A DNA stretch of 64,000 nt, from positions 1 to 64,000 of the forward strand of contig NZ_CAJHAZ010000015.1 in the NCBI RefSeq assembly GCF_904846525.1, given 5' to 3'. The notes under the pieces are model-generated. The model was not told the origin of the DNA, ran no database searches, and saw only the letters and a program-made list of their open reading frames with translations. This stretch comes from Psychrobacter sp. 1044. Lineage in GTDB: Bacteria; Pseudomonadota; Gammaproteobacteria; Pseudomonadales; Moraxellaceae. The position numbers and the translations under genes are program-made. This document shows, piece by piece, positions 54,936-64,000 of the stretch (positions are counted from its first letter, which is position 1; every line of letters starts with the position of its first letter).

Positions 54936-55363
54936 ATTATTGTCCTTTTATTATGACTTACATTGTTGCCTACGTTGTTGCTTGCGTTGTTACTTACAAT
55001 CAACAGATGAGCCAGCATTCCTGCTTTTTCACCCTGCCTTACCAACAATGAATGGGGTGTCTTTATTTATCAGCGCCTTTAGTAATCGATACTTTTAGCA
55101 AAAATCGAACGTATCCTTTCGTTGTCATTTTGATTAATGAGATAAGTAAATACGCTAAATCGACACTTAGATTTCGTTGCTGGTATGACTCTAATTTGTC
55201 ATGAATATCGAATAGTAGCAAGACAGTAAAGTGTAATTAAATGTAATAAAAAAGGTTGTTTCCTCAATGTTTCTATATAATCATAAAATTTTATTTTTTA
55301 TATTTATCAAGAAATATATTAGCGATAGCACGATTTTTCTCTTAACTCATTGAATTGTGACAT
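54936..55363. other. Intergenic region between rpoN and hpf
   Basis: This 428-bp gap starts with a short imperfect 12-bp repeat (ACATTGTTGCCT, ACGTTGTTGCTT, GCGTTGTTACTT) at about 54960-54996. The rest is AT-rich, with no gene or convincing terminator. hpf probably has its own promoter. Confidence 0.35.
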
Positions 55364-57019
55364 TTAATATTTCTGTTTACGCTGAGTAGACGAGCCAATA
55401 TTCATTGCTTCACGATATTTGGCCACGGTTCTTCTGGCGATATCGATACCTTCGGATAATAAACAATCTTTTATGCGACTGTCAGATAATGGCTTTTTGG
55501 CATCTTCATTGGCTATCAATTGCTTAATCATGGCGCTAATGGCAGTCGATGAAATATCGCCGTCGGTACTGCTGACATGAGATGAAAAGAAATGCTTGAG
55601 TGAAAACAATCCCTGCGGCGTCAAAATTGTTTTACTGGTGGTTAGACGTGAAACGGTCGATTCGTGCAAATCCACTTCTTCGGCAATGGCTTTTAGAATA
55701 AGGGGTTGCATGGCAGTCGCGCCATGCTGCAAGAACTCTTGCTGATAACGCACGATACTGGTTGCCACTTTTAATAAGTTTTGATTACGCTCTTCAATAC
55801 TACGAATAAACAAGCGCGCATCGGTGAGGTTTTCACGCAGATATTGATTGTCGGGGCTGTCATCACCGCGCTTCACCAAATTGGCATATTCTTGATTGAC
55901 TCTTAGCTTTGGCATGGTGTCAGGATTGAGGCGCACATTCCAGCCGTCCTCTTGCGTCGATTTATCTGAACTCGTCTGACTCTGATGGTGACGTATAGGC
56001 GTGACCAAAACATCAGGAATATCATAGCTGGCTGGCGACTGAGTATAGTCTGGTTGGCTACTTTGAAATAGCAGGCCAGGTGACGGATTCAAGGTACGCA
56101 GCAAGTTAAGCGCGGGGGTAATCTGTGTAGGCGCGAGTCCAGTCCGCTCAGTCAATGCTTTGATGTTATTGCTCACCAAATGCTCACTGGCTGACAATAA
56201 TGCTTGCGCTTCTTTTAGATGGTCAGTATTTGCATCGAGCTTGGACAATTGAATCGCTAGGCACTCACTGAGATTTCGCGCCCCGACACCCAGCGGATCG
56301 CAAGACTGAATAACACGTAAAACAGCCATGACTTCATCGTGCTCAACAGATTCATCCCATTGATAAAAACTTGCCATAGTATCGAAGCTTTGCAACAGCT
56401 CATCGATATCAAGCCGCACAAAACCCATGTCATCCATAGAGTCTATCAGATAGGTTGCAATCAACATGTCCGCTTCTGAGAGATGCTTAAAGTTCAGCTG
56501 CCAGCGCACGTGATCTTGTATGGTGGCAGAAGTGCCGCCTTGATAACTGTCAAAATCCTCGTCACTTTTGCTCCCCGAACTGCTTGCCGTAGATGCATAA
56601 TTACTGCTATCAACACTACTTTCAAAGCTACTATAGTCGTCACTATCCATCGTATTATTGTCTATGGCACCATCATCGATACTGGCTTGCTGTAATTTGT
56701 CCAAGCTATCACTAAAGTCTTCATCTGGTTCAGAGTTGTGGGTATTACTCTCAGAGGTTGCACTAAATGAGTCAATATCAGTGCTCTGGTTCCAGCTATC
56801 AAGTGTCAATGACTCATCTACTCTATCGCCGCTGCCATAATCGTATTCATCTTCATCATCCTCAATACGTTCAAGCAATGGATTACTATCCAGCTTGGCC
56901 TGAACTTCTTGCGCAAGCTCAAGACTAGAGAGTTGCAGCAATTTAATGGCTTGCTGCATTTGCGGGGTCAGTTTTTGTGAGGTGCTCAGCGTGGTCGCCA
57001 ATCCGAAAGACATACTCAT
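55364..57019 (-). CDS. rpoN: RNA polymerase sigma-54 factor RpoN
   Basis: A sigma factor for GG-N10-GC promoters, requiring an enhancer-binding ATPase. The 551-residue protein has region I (LATTLSTSQKLTPQMQQAIKLLQLSSLELAQEVQ), a long acidic/Ser-rich region II, the core-binding domain (HVRWQLNF, CDPLGVGARNLSECLAIQL), and a C-terminal HTH and RpoN box (DIARRTVAKYREAMNI, QRKQKY). It is about 75 residues longer than E. coli RpoN, mainly in region II. The start has only a weak ribosome site. A matching promoter is visible before the pilin gene at 879-897. Confidence 0.96.
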   Translation of the reverse strand: MSMSFGLATTLSTSQKLTPQMQQAIKLLQLSSLELAQEVQAKLDSNPLLERIEDDEDEYDYGSGDRVDESLTLDSWNQSTDIDSFSATSESNTHNSEPDEDFSDSLDKLQQASIDDGAIDNNTMDSDDYSSFESSVDSSNYASTASSSGSKSDEDFDSYQGGTSATIQDHVRWQLNFKHLSEADMLIATYLIDSMDDMGFVRLDIDELLQSFDTMASFYQWDESVEHDEVMAVLRVIQSCDPLGVGARNLSECLAIQLSKLDANTDHLKEAQALLSASEHLVSNNIKALTERTGLAPTQITPALNLLRTLNPSPGLLFQSSQPDYTQSPASYDIPDVLVTPIRHHQSQTSSDKSTQEDGWNVRLNPDTMPKLRVNQEYANLVKRGDDSPDNQYLRENLTDARLFIRSIEERNQNLLKVATSIVRYQQEFLQHGATAMQPLILKAIAEEVDLHESTVSRLTTSKTILTPQGLFSLKHFFSSHVSSTDGDISSTAISAMIKQLIANEDAKKPLSDSRIKDCLLSEGIDIARRTVAKYREAMNIGSSTQRKQKY

Positions 57020-57332
57020 GGGTGGCTTATTACACTCCGATACTGGTGATAGTCTATATATGTTGCCACTTAAAGTAGCGATTTAACGTTATCAGGACAT
57101 GACGATAGCATTTTTCGTGGCAATTTTGCTATGATAATTTATAGACGGCCCAATACGCTTATTGCTCTCTACTTATAAAACTCTATAAATTTGACCGTTT
57201 TAGCATGAACTGCTAAAGAATAAACAACCAAATCTTGTTGATAATAATAAGGCTGTATAAAAAATACAAGGTACATGACACAAAACCTTCGAGCCAATTG
57301 AATCACTCTTAACATTAACCGAGAATAATACG
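57020..57332. other. Divergent region between rpoN and the nitrilase gene
   Basis: A 313-bp gap with no gene and no strong inverted repeat. It should hold both divergent promoters, but I cannot assign a clear -35/-10 pair. Confidence 0.3.
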
Positions 57333-58229
57333 ATGAATAATCAAGCAAACAAACCGCACCTTATCACTGCTGCGATTCAAATGAATAGCCAGCAAAACAT
57401 CGAAAAAAACGTAACGGCTATAAAAGCTGCCATCTGCGATGCCAGTCATCAAGGTGCTCACCTTGTTGTCTTACCTGAAAACTGCTGTAGCATGGGCGAG
57501 CAATTTGCCACCGCAGAGCGCTTTGATGCGCTATCAGCGACGATAGCAGACTATGCCAGTACTTACGGTGTCTATGTGCTGGCAGGCTCACTGCCCTGCC
57601 CTTATCGCCCTGATGGCGTTATCGTGCCTGATGGCAGACTGCGCCAAGTCAGTCAGCTATTTGCCCCTGATGGTACGCGAGTGGCACGCTATGACAAAAT
57701 TCACCTATTCACGGCGACGGTAGCAGATAAACATGGCAGCTATAATGAAGCGGCGACGTTTGAGCCCGGTACACAGACTGTAGTTGCAACAGTAGAGAGT
57801 AATCATGCTGCTTATCAACTGGGTATGATGGTTTGTTTTGATTTGCGTTTTCCCGCATTGGCACAGCGCTTACGTCAAGCAGGCGCTGACCTATTAAGTG
57901 CGCCATCGGCATTTACTTACTTAACGGGGCAAGCACACTGGTCGCTGTTACTTCGCGCACGGGCGTTAGACAGTCAGTGCATGGTCATTGGCGCAGCACA
58001 AGGCGGCGACCATGTTTATAAAAACGGTGATATCCGTCAAACGTGGGGGCATACCACTATCACAGCTTTTGATGGCACGATTATTAACAGCTATGAGGAT
58101 AGTGAATTAAACAACGCTATTAATAAAGATAATAAAAATTATGCTTTGATTTTGGCAACCTTAGATAAACAGACTCAACAGCAAGGCCGCCAAAAAATGC
58201 CCATTTTTGACTGTCATCGTTTGGCGTAA
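57333..58229 (+). CDS. Carbon-nitrogen hydrolase, probable deaminated glutathione amidase (Nit1-like)
   Basis: A 298-residue nitrilase superfamily enzyme. The Glu-Lys-Cys triad is visible: Glu in VVLPENCCSMGEQF, Lys in YDKIHLFTA, Cys in GMMVCFDLRFPALAQRLRQAGADLLSAPSAFTYLTGQAHW. The last block, with LLRARALDSQCMVIGAAQGG, is close to Nit1/YbeM, which removes deaminated glutathione, a damaged metabolite. The Phe in CFDLRFP replaces the common Tyr. It stands alone, convergent with xerC, with only a 34-bp gap. The precise substrate is inferred. Confidence 0.88.
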   Translation: MNNQANKPHLITAAIQMNSQQNIEKNVTAIKAAICDASHQGAHLVVLPENCCSMGEQFATAERFDALSATIADYASTYGVYVLAGSLPCPYRPDGVIVPDGRLRQVSQLFAPDGTRVARYDKIHLFTATVADKHGSYNEAATFEPGTQTVVATVESNHAAYQLGMMVCFDLRFPALAQRLRQAGADLLSAPSAFTYLTGQAHWSLLLRARALDSQCMVIGAAQGGDHVYKNGDIRQTWGHTTITAFDGTIINSYEDSELNNAINKDNKNYALILATLDKQTQQQGRQKMPIFDCHRLA

Positions 58230-58263
58230 GTCAGTTTCAATACTGAATAGTAAGTATTGAATA

Positions 58264-59313
58264 TTAGGTGTTGTTTTCTTCGGTCCGTGTATGAGTCGCG
58301 CGCGGATGAGCGCGATCATAGACTTGCGTGAGTTTAGCAAAATCGACATGGGTATAAATTTGCGTGGTACTGATATCGCTATGCCCAAGCATTTCTTGCA
58401 CCGCACGCAAATCACCACTGCCCGACAGCATGTGCGAGGCAAAACAATGGCGCAATAGATGCGGATACATATTTTGTGCGATGCCAGCACGGGTAGCCGC
58501 AACTTTGAGACGCTGCTGTACTGCCCGTGTTGATAAACGCGTACCCAATTTTTCACTAATGAATAATGCGCTGTCCATTTGCTCCACCCAAAGATTACGA
58601 TGCGGTAGATAACGGCTAATCGCTTCTGCTGCCTTGATACCTAACGGCACCAAACGCGTTTTATTGCCCTTACCTGTCACGCGCACGCGCAGGTCTGACA
58701 AATCTACATCTACCATATCCAACGCGACCAACTCACCTACGCGCAGACCGCTGCTGTATAGCAATTCAAACATCGCCTTATCACGCAGCCATAGGCGCGC
58801 TTGTTCGGGTGTATCAGGCATCTCTTGGTCAAGCAGTTGAGTGAGCAAATCAACATCAGCGATAGACGGCAGCGGTCGAGGACTACGCTTGAGCTGATAG
58901 CCAGTCGTTGGATTGATACGTGCTAAATCCTCTTCTATCAAACAGCCATAAAAATGGCGAATTGCTGACAGCTCTTGCTGGACGCTGGCAAGTGCCAGCT
59001 TATCTTCATCCAAGCGTTGGCTGATATGCTGGGCTAATTGGCGCTTATCGCAGCGCGTCCACGTCAGACGTTTCCCACGTAAAAACAGCGCCAATTGATT
59101 CAGTCCTGCAAAATAAGCGGTCAACGTATGCGGCGAATGATTGCGCACCGACAAGACATTAAGCCAACGATGCACGGGCGCTAACAAATCACGTAATGCA
59201 GCATCCGACTCTATAGCCGCGGCGTGCTCGACTGATAGCCATGCTTTTGCCTCAGAATCTGAGGTAGGCTCCATCGTATGATTGTTTTTATTGGACATAG
59301 CCCTATTATCCAT
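58264..59313 (-). CDS. xerC: Tyrosine recombinase XerC
   Basis: Acts with XerD at dif to resolve chromosome dimers. The 349-residue protein has an N-terminal SAM-like core-binding domain (WLNVLSVRNHSPHTLTAYFAGLNQLALFL) and a catalytic domain with Arg in LLYSSGLRVGELVALD, Lys in VTGKGNKTRLVPLG, HLLRHCFASHML, LGHSDISTTQIYTHVD with the nucleophile Tyr. About 45 N-terminal residues exceed E. coli XerC. Its ATG overlaps the dapF stop (TAATG). dapF-xerC is a conserved pair, so this is the host recombinase and not a phage integrase. Confidence 0.94.
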   Translation of the reverse strand: MDNRAMSNKNNHTMEPTSDSEAKAWLSVEHAAAIESDAALRDLLAPVHRWLNVLSVRNHSPHTLTAYFAGLNQLALFLRGKRLTWTRCDKRQLAQHISQRLDEDKLALASVQQELSAIRHFYGCLIEEDLARINPTTGYQLKRSPRPLPSIADVDLLTQLLDQEMPDTPEQARLWLRDKAMFELLYSSGLRVGELVALDMVDVDLSDLRVRVTGKGNKTRLVPLGIKAAEAISRYLPHRNLWVEQMDSALFISEKLGTRLSTRAVQQRLKVAATRAGIAQNMYPHLLRHCFASHMLSGSGDLRAVQEMLGHSDISTTQIYTHVDFAKLTQVYDRAHPRATHTRTEENNT

Positions 59314-60200
59314 TAGCTTTCTGGATTGGGCTTGATGCCCGCTTGTGCCATCAGACCATCTGGGCTAAATACGCCTTCGTAAACAAAGGCGGTCGGACCG
59401 GTCATCATCACTGAATAACCCGGCTGCCATTTGATGATCATACTGCCACCATAAAGCTGCGCACGCACGTCTTCGCCTTCATCGAGCCAGCCTTCGCGGA
59501 TACCAACCGCTACTGCGGCACAAGCGCCAGTACCACAGGCTTGTGTCTCACCGACACCGCGCTCATAGACACGCAGACGAATGTGACGCTGATTCATCAC
59601 TTGCATAAAGCCGACATTGACGCGGTCGGGAAAGGCGGGATGCGATTCGATGGCTTTGCCTAAGGTTTCAACGTCGGCATCGAGCACGTTATCAACTTTG
59701 ATAACGGCATGCGGGTTGCCCATATTGGCAACATAAAGCTGTACAGGAGTGCCATTTACATCGAGATGATAGGCGTTTTGAATTTTGGTCGTGGCTCTGG
59801 GGGTAAAAGGAATCTCGCTTGGTTCAAATTTCGGCTTACCCATATCGACTTCGACCCAGCCATAACGATCAGTGGTCAATGAAATGATGCCGCTCGCCGT
59901 CTCAACACGCAAACGCTGTTTAAATGACAGTTTACGCGCTTGCACAAAACGGGCAAAACAGCGCGCACCATTACCGCACTGCTCAACTTCTGACCCATCA
60001 GCATTAAAAATGCGATAACTAAAATCAACGTCAGGACGCATCGGTGGCTCAACGACGAGCAGCTGATCAAAGCCAATACCCAAATGACGGTCACCCAGTA
60101 ACTGTACCAAATCCTTGGTCAAATCTAAGCGCTGAGTCACCAAATCGATGACCATAAAATCATTGCCCAGACCATGCATCTTCGTAAATTCTATTAGCAT
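59313..60200 (-). CDS. dapF: Diaminopimelate epimerase
   Basis: Converts LL- to meso-diaminopimelate for lysine and peptidoglycan. The 295-residue protein has both catalytic Cys motifs, EQCGNGARCFARFV near residue 76 and ETQACGTGACAAVAVG near 220, plus the start block FTKMHGLGNDFMVID. It has AAGGA before the ATG. It is downstream of lysA and coupled to xerC. Confidence 0.96.
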   Translation of the reverse strand: MLIEFTKMHGLGNDFMVIDLVTQRLDLTKDLVQLLGDRHLGIGFDQLLVVEPPMRPDVDFSYRIFNADGSEVEQCGNGARCFARFVQARKLSFKQRLRVETASGIISLTTDRYGWVEVDMGKPKFEPSEIPFTPRATTKIQNAYHLDVNGTPVQLYVANMGNPHAVIKVDNVLDADVETLGKAIESHPAFPDRVNVGFMQVMNQRHIRLRVYERGVGETQACGTGACAAVAVGIREGWLDEGEDVRAQLYGGSMIIKWQPGYSVMMTGPTAFVYEGVFSPDGLMAQAGIKPNPES

Positions 60201-60352
60201 ATCCTTGTTATCCTATCCTATTTTTATGTATGTCTTATATTAGCACGCTGTCAGATACAATCATAACTATCACCGCTATCAAATACTAAGTTAACACGAT
60301 GCTAAATCCACCTTGTACAGCCAAACTGATATCTCTCATTAGAGCAGGCCAT

Positions 60353-60388
60353 AAAAAAGCCCATCATCATAAAGACAAGGGGCTTTTT
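60353..60388. terminator. Bidirectional terminator between lysA and dapF
   Basis: The stem AAAAAAGCCC / GGGGCTTTTT with a 16-nt loop carries T runs on both strands. It lies about 75-110 bp past the lysA stop, so dapF and xerC may be transcribed at least partly from their own promoter. Confidence 0.75.
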
Positions 60389-60393
60389 ATCTA

Positions 60394-60450
60394 GAGCATG
60401 TCCTCAGTCTAAACGAAAACGCCTAAATGGGCTAAAAATGGCTAAATCTG
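60394..60450 (-). mobile_element. MITE-like element, one-ended fragment
   Basis: GAGCATGTCCTCAGTCTAAACG then CGCCTAAATGGGCTAAAAATGGCTAAAT resembles the right-hand end of the 158-180 bp elements in reverse orientation, with TA before it. The other end is not found. Similarity fades around 60450, just before the lysA stop codon. It is an old, decayed copy. Confidence 0.55.
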
Positions 60451-60462
60451 TTGGTCAACGAT

Positions 60463-61818
60463 TTATTTACCTTGCCACAATACTTCGTCCGCATATAGTG
60501 CTTCAATGGTTTCGCGTTTGCGAATCAGTTGATGGCTATCATCGGCGACCATTACTTCACTAGCACGCGGGCGTGAATTATAATTACTACTCATGGTAAA
60601 GCCGTACGCACCAGCGCCTGTGATTGCTAAAACATCGCCTGCCGCGAGCGACAATAAACGGTCTTTCGCTAAAAAATCACCCGTTTCGCAAATAGCGCCA
60701 ACGATATCCCATGGCTGTGTGCCATCAGTGTCGATGCCATTCTCAGGCAAAACACTTGGAATGACTGCCATTTCAGCTTGATATAACGCCGGACGAATCA
60801 AGTCATTCATTGCTGCGTCAACAATGGCAAAGTTCTTATGTTCCGTTGGTTTGAGCACATCAACCTTAGTCAATAATACCCCAGCATTTGCCACAATACT
60901 GCGACCCGGCTCAAAGAATACCGTTAAGCCAAGCTCGCTAAGTTTCGGTAATAACGCTTGGGCAAACTCGTCGATAGATACTGGTGTCTCATCGATATAA
61001 CGCACACCCAAACCACCGCCCAAATCGATATGACGCAGCTCAATACCTTTATCACGTAAATTGTGTATTAGCTCAATCACTTTATCTAAAGCTGCTACAA
61101 ATGGCGCAACTTCAGTCAACTGCGAGCCAATATGACAGTCAATACCGACGATATCAATATGGGATAACTGTGCCGCTTGCTCATAGACGGCAACCGCGTC
61201 TTCGTGGGTAATACCGAATTTATTGTCTTTTAACCCTGTTGAGATATACGGATGGGTTTTGGCGTCGACATTGGGATTAACCCGTAGTGAAATTGGCGCA
61301 GGTTTATCCAATTTCTGTGCCACATCATTAATTAAAGCCAGCTCGCTGATTGACTCTACGTTAAAACAACCAATACCTTGGGTCAGGGCATATTCGATAT
61401 CGCTATAGGTTTTGCCCACACCTGAGAACACCACACGTGAAGCAGCACCACCTGCCGCCAATACGCGCATGAGCTCGCCACGAGAGACGATATCAAACCC
61501 TGCGCCTGCTTGCGCCAATATACCAAGTACCGCAAGGTTAGAGTTTGCTTTTACCGCATAACAAATCTGGTGCGTTAAACTGGCAAAGCTATCGCTATAA
61601 GCTTGATAAACATCCAAAATGGCTTGTTTTGAGTAAACATAGCATGGCGTATCGTAGTGTTTAACCACATCATCAATGCTCACCTGCTCCATATACAGTG
61701 CACCATCGCGATAATCTAGCGCGGGTAAATGGGCGGTTAAAGCTTGAGGATTAATATACAAGCCTTGCTCAGTTTGGATCGTGACAGATTCGCCAGTTTG
61801 TTGCTCAGAATGACTCAT
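60463..61818 (-). CDS. lysA: Diaminopimelate decarboxylase
   Basis: The last step of lysine synthesis, a PLP enzyme. The 451-residue protein shows the PLP Lys in CYAVKANSNLAVL, GAGFDIVSRGEL, SLRVNPNVDAKTHPYISTGLKDNKFG, DCHIGSQLT, LGGGLGVRY, FFEPGRSIVANAGVLL and near the C-terminus ICETGDFLAKDR and GAYGFTMSSNYNSRPRASEVMV. It has about 30 extra residues at the N-terminus. It follows lptM and precedes dapF on the same strand. Confidence 0.96.
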   Translation of the reverse strand: MSHSEQQTGESVTIQTEQGLYINPQALTAHLPALDYRDGALYMEQVSIDDVVKHYDTPCYVYSKQAILDVYQAYSDSFASLTHQICYAVKANSNLAVLGILAQAGAGFDIVSRGELMRVLAAGGAASRVVFSGVGKTYSDIEYALTQGIGCFNVESISELALINDVAQKLDKPAPISLRVNPNVDAKTHPYISTGLKDNKFGITHEDAVAVYEQAAQLSHIDIVGIDCHIGSQLTEVAPFVAALDKVIELIHNLRDKGIELRHIDLGGGLGVRYIDETPVSIDEFAQALLPKLSELGLTVFFEPGRSIVANAGVLLTKVDVLKPTEHKNFAIVDAAMNDLIRPALYQAEMAVIPSVLPENGIDTDGTQPWDIVGAICETGDFLAKDRLLSLAAGDVLAITGAGAYGFTMSSNYNSRPRASEVMVADDSHQLIRKRETIEALYADEVLWQGK

Positions 61819-61911
61819 ATAAACATCTCTAATTTCATCAGGTTATCAAAGTTAAAAAATCTTAGGGTGCACACCGAAATCTCGTTGACGGCATTGAGTT
61901 TTTAATCAAAA

Positions 61912-62196
61912 TCAATAATCATTCGGGTCTTCACTGGGTTCCGGTAGCTTAAAATCATCCATTTCTTGATGACCATCATCTTGTGTCGAATAGGTACTAC
62001 CCTGTATGCCAGCGCTATCCGTAGCTCCTTGAACCGTCTGGCTACTAGCGTCGGCGAGGTATAGATTGCCTTTTTGACCGCAACCCGTCAAACCCATTAT
62101 AACCACCCCACTAATAATAAAAGTGGAGATAACACGGCGACCAAGATCAGCGACATTAGTGTGCTCAGTTTTCGAAAAGCGGTTAATAGTAAACAT
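61912..62196 (-). CDS. lptM: LptM (YifL)-like lipoprotein
   Basis: A small outer membrane lipoprotein that in E. coli helps mature the LptD-LptE lipopolysaccharide translocon. The signature GLTGCGQKGNLYLAD combines the lipobox (LTGC) with the LptM CGQKGxLY motif. The remainder is a short acidic, flexible tail of about 50 residues. The start is taken at the ATG that leaves a 38-residue signal region; an ATG 19 codons upstream (62253) is also open, and neither has a strong ribosome site. The location before lysA-dapF is the conserved context. Confidence 0.85.
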   Translation of the reverse strand: MFTINRFSKTEHTNVADLGRRVISTFIISGVVIMGLTGCGQKGNLYLADASSQTVQGATDSAGIQGSTYSTQDDGHQEMDDFKLPEPSEDPNDY

Positions 62197-62880
62197 AGAA
62201 TAGAGAACCTGTGACGTTGCAATGGCATGAGGATGATAAAAAGCACGAGTCATAAAGGCGATAGATCAAACCCTATAGACAGCTAAACAAAAGCTATCGC
62301 CATAGCTAAAAAATGACAATATGACTGCTTTGGATAATAGCATTATTACATAATGCTGTGTGCATACTGAATATCCCTAATCAATAAATTTGGACGAGTT
62401 CGGTTTTGCTAAGTTTTGCTAAGCTTTACTAGACCGTGCAACTGCCATTTACTAAGCGAGCGTTGATACTAGCGGTCTTAATGTATCGCTATAAGGGTAA
62501 AACAGCCTATTATATTTACTTAGACAAATTTTCTTACAATTTATTATGAGCTACTATATTTCACTGTAGCAGCCGACAAACCCTAGCGACACTCGGTGTA
62601 CAGTTGTATTGTCTATACCACATTCTATCAATTTAACCCTTATAGTTATCGTGGTATAGCCATAAAACTATGGTACATTATGTGTAGACCTTGCGACTGT
62701 GTTAAGGCGCTAGCATGCGACTTAACAAGCACTGATCAATAGTGCCAGCCCAAGAGTGACCAGAATCAGCAATGTACTTGCTTGACCTATGTCGGCATGG
62801 ATGCGGCTGGTTTTTGTTTATTCAACCGGTACTCGTCTGTGATGAGTCACCCTTTACAAAATACAATCTAAGGACAGAGT
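62197..62880. other. Long divergent intergenic region upstream of ackA
   Basis: About 680 bp without a supported gene. A repeated AGTTTTGCTAAG-type sequence occurs at about 62405-62430, and a GC-richer segment lies at 62690-62830 before ackA. I see no convincing terminator or known riboswitch. An unannotated leader RNA for ackA is possible but not shown. Confidence 0.35.
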
Positions 62881-64000
62881 ATGAGCGCCAGCCTAACCAC
62901 CACTTTTGATGACAAAAATACCGAAACATCGAACCTAATCAATCCCACCTTAGTCCTCAACTGTGGTTCCTCTTCTATCAAATACGCGCTGATTAGCGAA
63001 GACAATTCTATTCGTATCACTGGTTTGGCCGAAAACTTAGGACTCGATACTGCTCGTATCAAACACACGACGTTGAATGGTGATAAGCTGGAAATCTCTA
63101 TCTCAGGTGGTCGTCATCAGTTAGCATTACAAAAAATTCTTGAGCTATTAGAACAGTATCATTTCATCGCCGTTGGTCATCGCGTGGTTCATGGTGGCCG
63201 TGAGTACTCTGCAGCAGTCCGTGTCGATGAGCATGTACTGGACGAAGTAAAACGCTTAAAAATACTCGCGCCACTGCATAACCCTGCCCATGCTTTAGGT
63301 ATCGAAGCGGTACAGGCAATTTATCCTGATATCCCTCAAGTCGTCGTCTTTGATACAGCCTTTCACCAAACCATGCCTCCTGTTGCTTTTCGCTACCCAC
63401 TACCAAAAGCCCTATACGAAGAACACAAAATCCGCCGTTATGGCTTTCATGGTACCTCTCATGCTTACGTCTCAGAGCGCGCCAGTGAAATTACAGCATC
63501 TAAAGGCCCACATGGCTGGCTTACAGCGCATCTGGGTAATGGCTGCTCGGCAACTGCCGTTTATGACGGCAAAAGTTTCGATACCAGTATGGGTCTGACC
63601 CCGCTTGAAGGGCTCATGATGGGTACGCGTAGTGGTGATGTTGACCCAAGTCTACACATACACCTAAAGCGCCAGCTCGGTATGAGCTTGGAAGAGATTG
63701 ATGCCATGCTCAATAATGAAAGTGGTCTATTGGGTGTCTCAGGCTTGTCTAATGATTTACGTACCGTCGAACAAGCGGCGAACGAAGGTCACGCAGATGC
63801 CAAACTCGCTATCGAGATGTTCTGTTACCGCGTCGGTAAATATCTTGCCAGCTTAAGCTGCGCGCTGCCAGAATTCACAGGTATTGTCTTTACGGGTGGT
63901 ATCGGTGAAAACTCAGTCACCACCCGTACCAGTATCTTAGAAGTGATGCGTCATTTCGGCATAAAAGTAGACGCTGACAAAAATGCGAGCTTGTTTGGTG
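62881..64000 (+). CDS. ackA: Acetate kinase, 5' part (cut by the window end)
   Basis: Phosphorylates acetate, or makes ATP from acetyl phosphate. 373 codons are present, and the family is about 400 residues long, so only the C-terminus is missing. Blocks seen: LVLNCGSSSIKYALI near residue 24, AVGHRVVHGGREYS, LAPLHNPAHALGI, VVFDTAFHQTMPP, RRYGFHGTSHAYVS, LTAHLGNGCSATAV, MGLTPLEGLMMGTRSGDVDP, and FTGGIGENSVTTR. The ATG has AGGA 7 bp upstream. About 20 residues precede the usual N-terminus. No pta is visible because the window ends. Confidence 0.95.
   Translation, partial: MSASLTTTFDDKNTETSNLINPTLVLNCGSSSIKYALISEDNSIRITGLAENLGLDTARIKHTTLNGDKLEISISGGRHQLALQKILELLEQYHFIAVGHRVVHGGREYSAAVRVDEHVLDEVKRLKILAPLHNPAHALGIEAVQAIYPDIPQVVVFDTAFHQTMPPVAFRYPLPKALYEEHKIRRYGFHGTSHAYVSERASEITASKGPHGWLTAHLGNGCSATAVYDGKSFDTSMGLTPLEGLMMGTRSGDVDPSLHIHLKRQLGMSLEEIDAMLNNESGLLGVSGLSNDLRTVEQAANEGHADAKLAIEMFCYRVGKYLASLSCALPEFTGIVFTGGIGENSVTTRTSILEVMRHFGIKVDADKNASLFG

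Noticed and set aside
58264..59313. Tyrosine recombinase as evidence for a prophage or island
   Set aside because: The overlap with dapF and the family motifs identify it as the housekeeping XerC.

Overview
The window looks like chromosome of a Gram-negative gammaproteobacterium of the family Moraxellaceae, most likely Psychrobacter or a close relative. This is inferred from the gene content and recognisable protein families, not from a database search. Supporting signs are a type IV pilus minor-pilin operon of the fimT-pilVWXY1E type beside the major pilin gene, a wax ester synthase, OmpLA, type II secretion genes scattered over separate loci, and the conserved orders lptM-lysA-dapF-xerC and rpoN-hpf. 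Base composition is moderate and even. There is no rRNA, prophage or CRISPR array, and no intact transposase gene.

Layout. 1-280: an 8-bp tandem repeat, a bidirectional terminator and REP-like sequence. 279-9540 (minus): pilin cluster fimT, pilV, pilW, pilX, pilY1, pilE and a second pilE-like gene, then the major pilin gene behind a good sigma-54 promoter. 9909-15356 (minus): comF, pldA, dsbD and a stand-alone copy of the DsbD N-terminal domain. 15620-19125 (minus): gspG, gspF and an unrecognised gene. 19417-24554 (minus): an AraC-type regulator, three tRNA genes (His, Arg, Pro) and a type IV restriction pair, mcrC and mcrB. 24887-30481: a hotdog thioesterase, an exported RidA-like protein, gspE (minus), thiG and the wax ester synthase gene. 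30535-33766 (minus): suhB and dxs. 34321-36898: ribA, hemF and a cytochrome c'-like lipoprotein. 37010-39485 (minus): an MscS channel, gloA and a beta-carbonic anhydrase. 39978-43947: potABC-like transporter genes and a metR-like regulator. 44267-48415 (minus): two small exported proteins, crcB, tsaD, a cytochrome c lipoprotein and another lipoprotein. 48824-54329: rpsU, yqeY, an M48 metalloprotease (minus), a TusA-like protein, rpoH, a DUF423 membrane protein and thiS. 54567-62196 (mostly minus): hpf, rpoN, a nitrilase (plus), xerC, dapF, lysA and lptM. 62881-64000: the 5' part of ackA, cut by the window end.

Connections. The rpoN product probably drives the sigma-54 promoter seen in front of the pilin gene at the other end of the window. 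GspE, GspF and GspG belong to one secretion machine but lie in two places. ThiS and ThiG act together in thiazole synthesis but are 26 kb apart. LysA, DapF and LptM form the usual diaminopimelate/lysine cluster.

The most unusual material is non-coding or modular. It includes a family of small TA-flanked inverted-repeat elements (MITE-like; three full copies and two partial), a 9-bp repeat array that places eight in-frame ATG codons before the gspG leader, the orphan DsbD alpha domain, an McrB whose AAA+ domain carries a large insertion in place of an N-terminal recognition domain, and a signal-peptide-bearing RidA.
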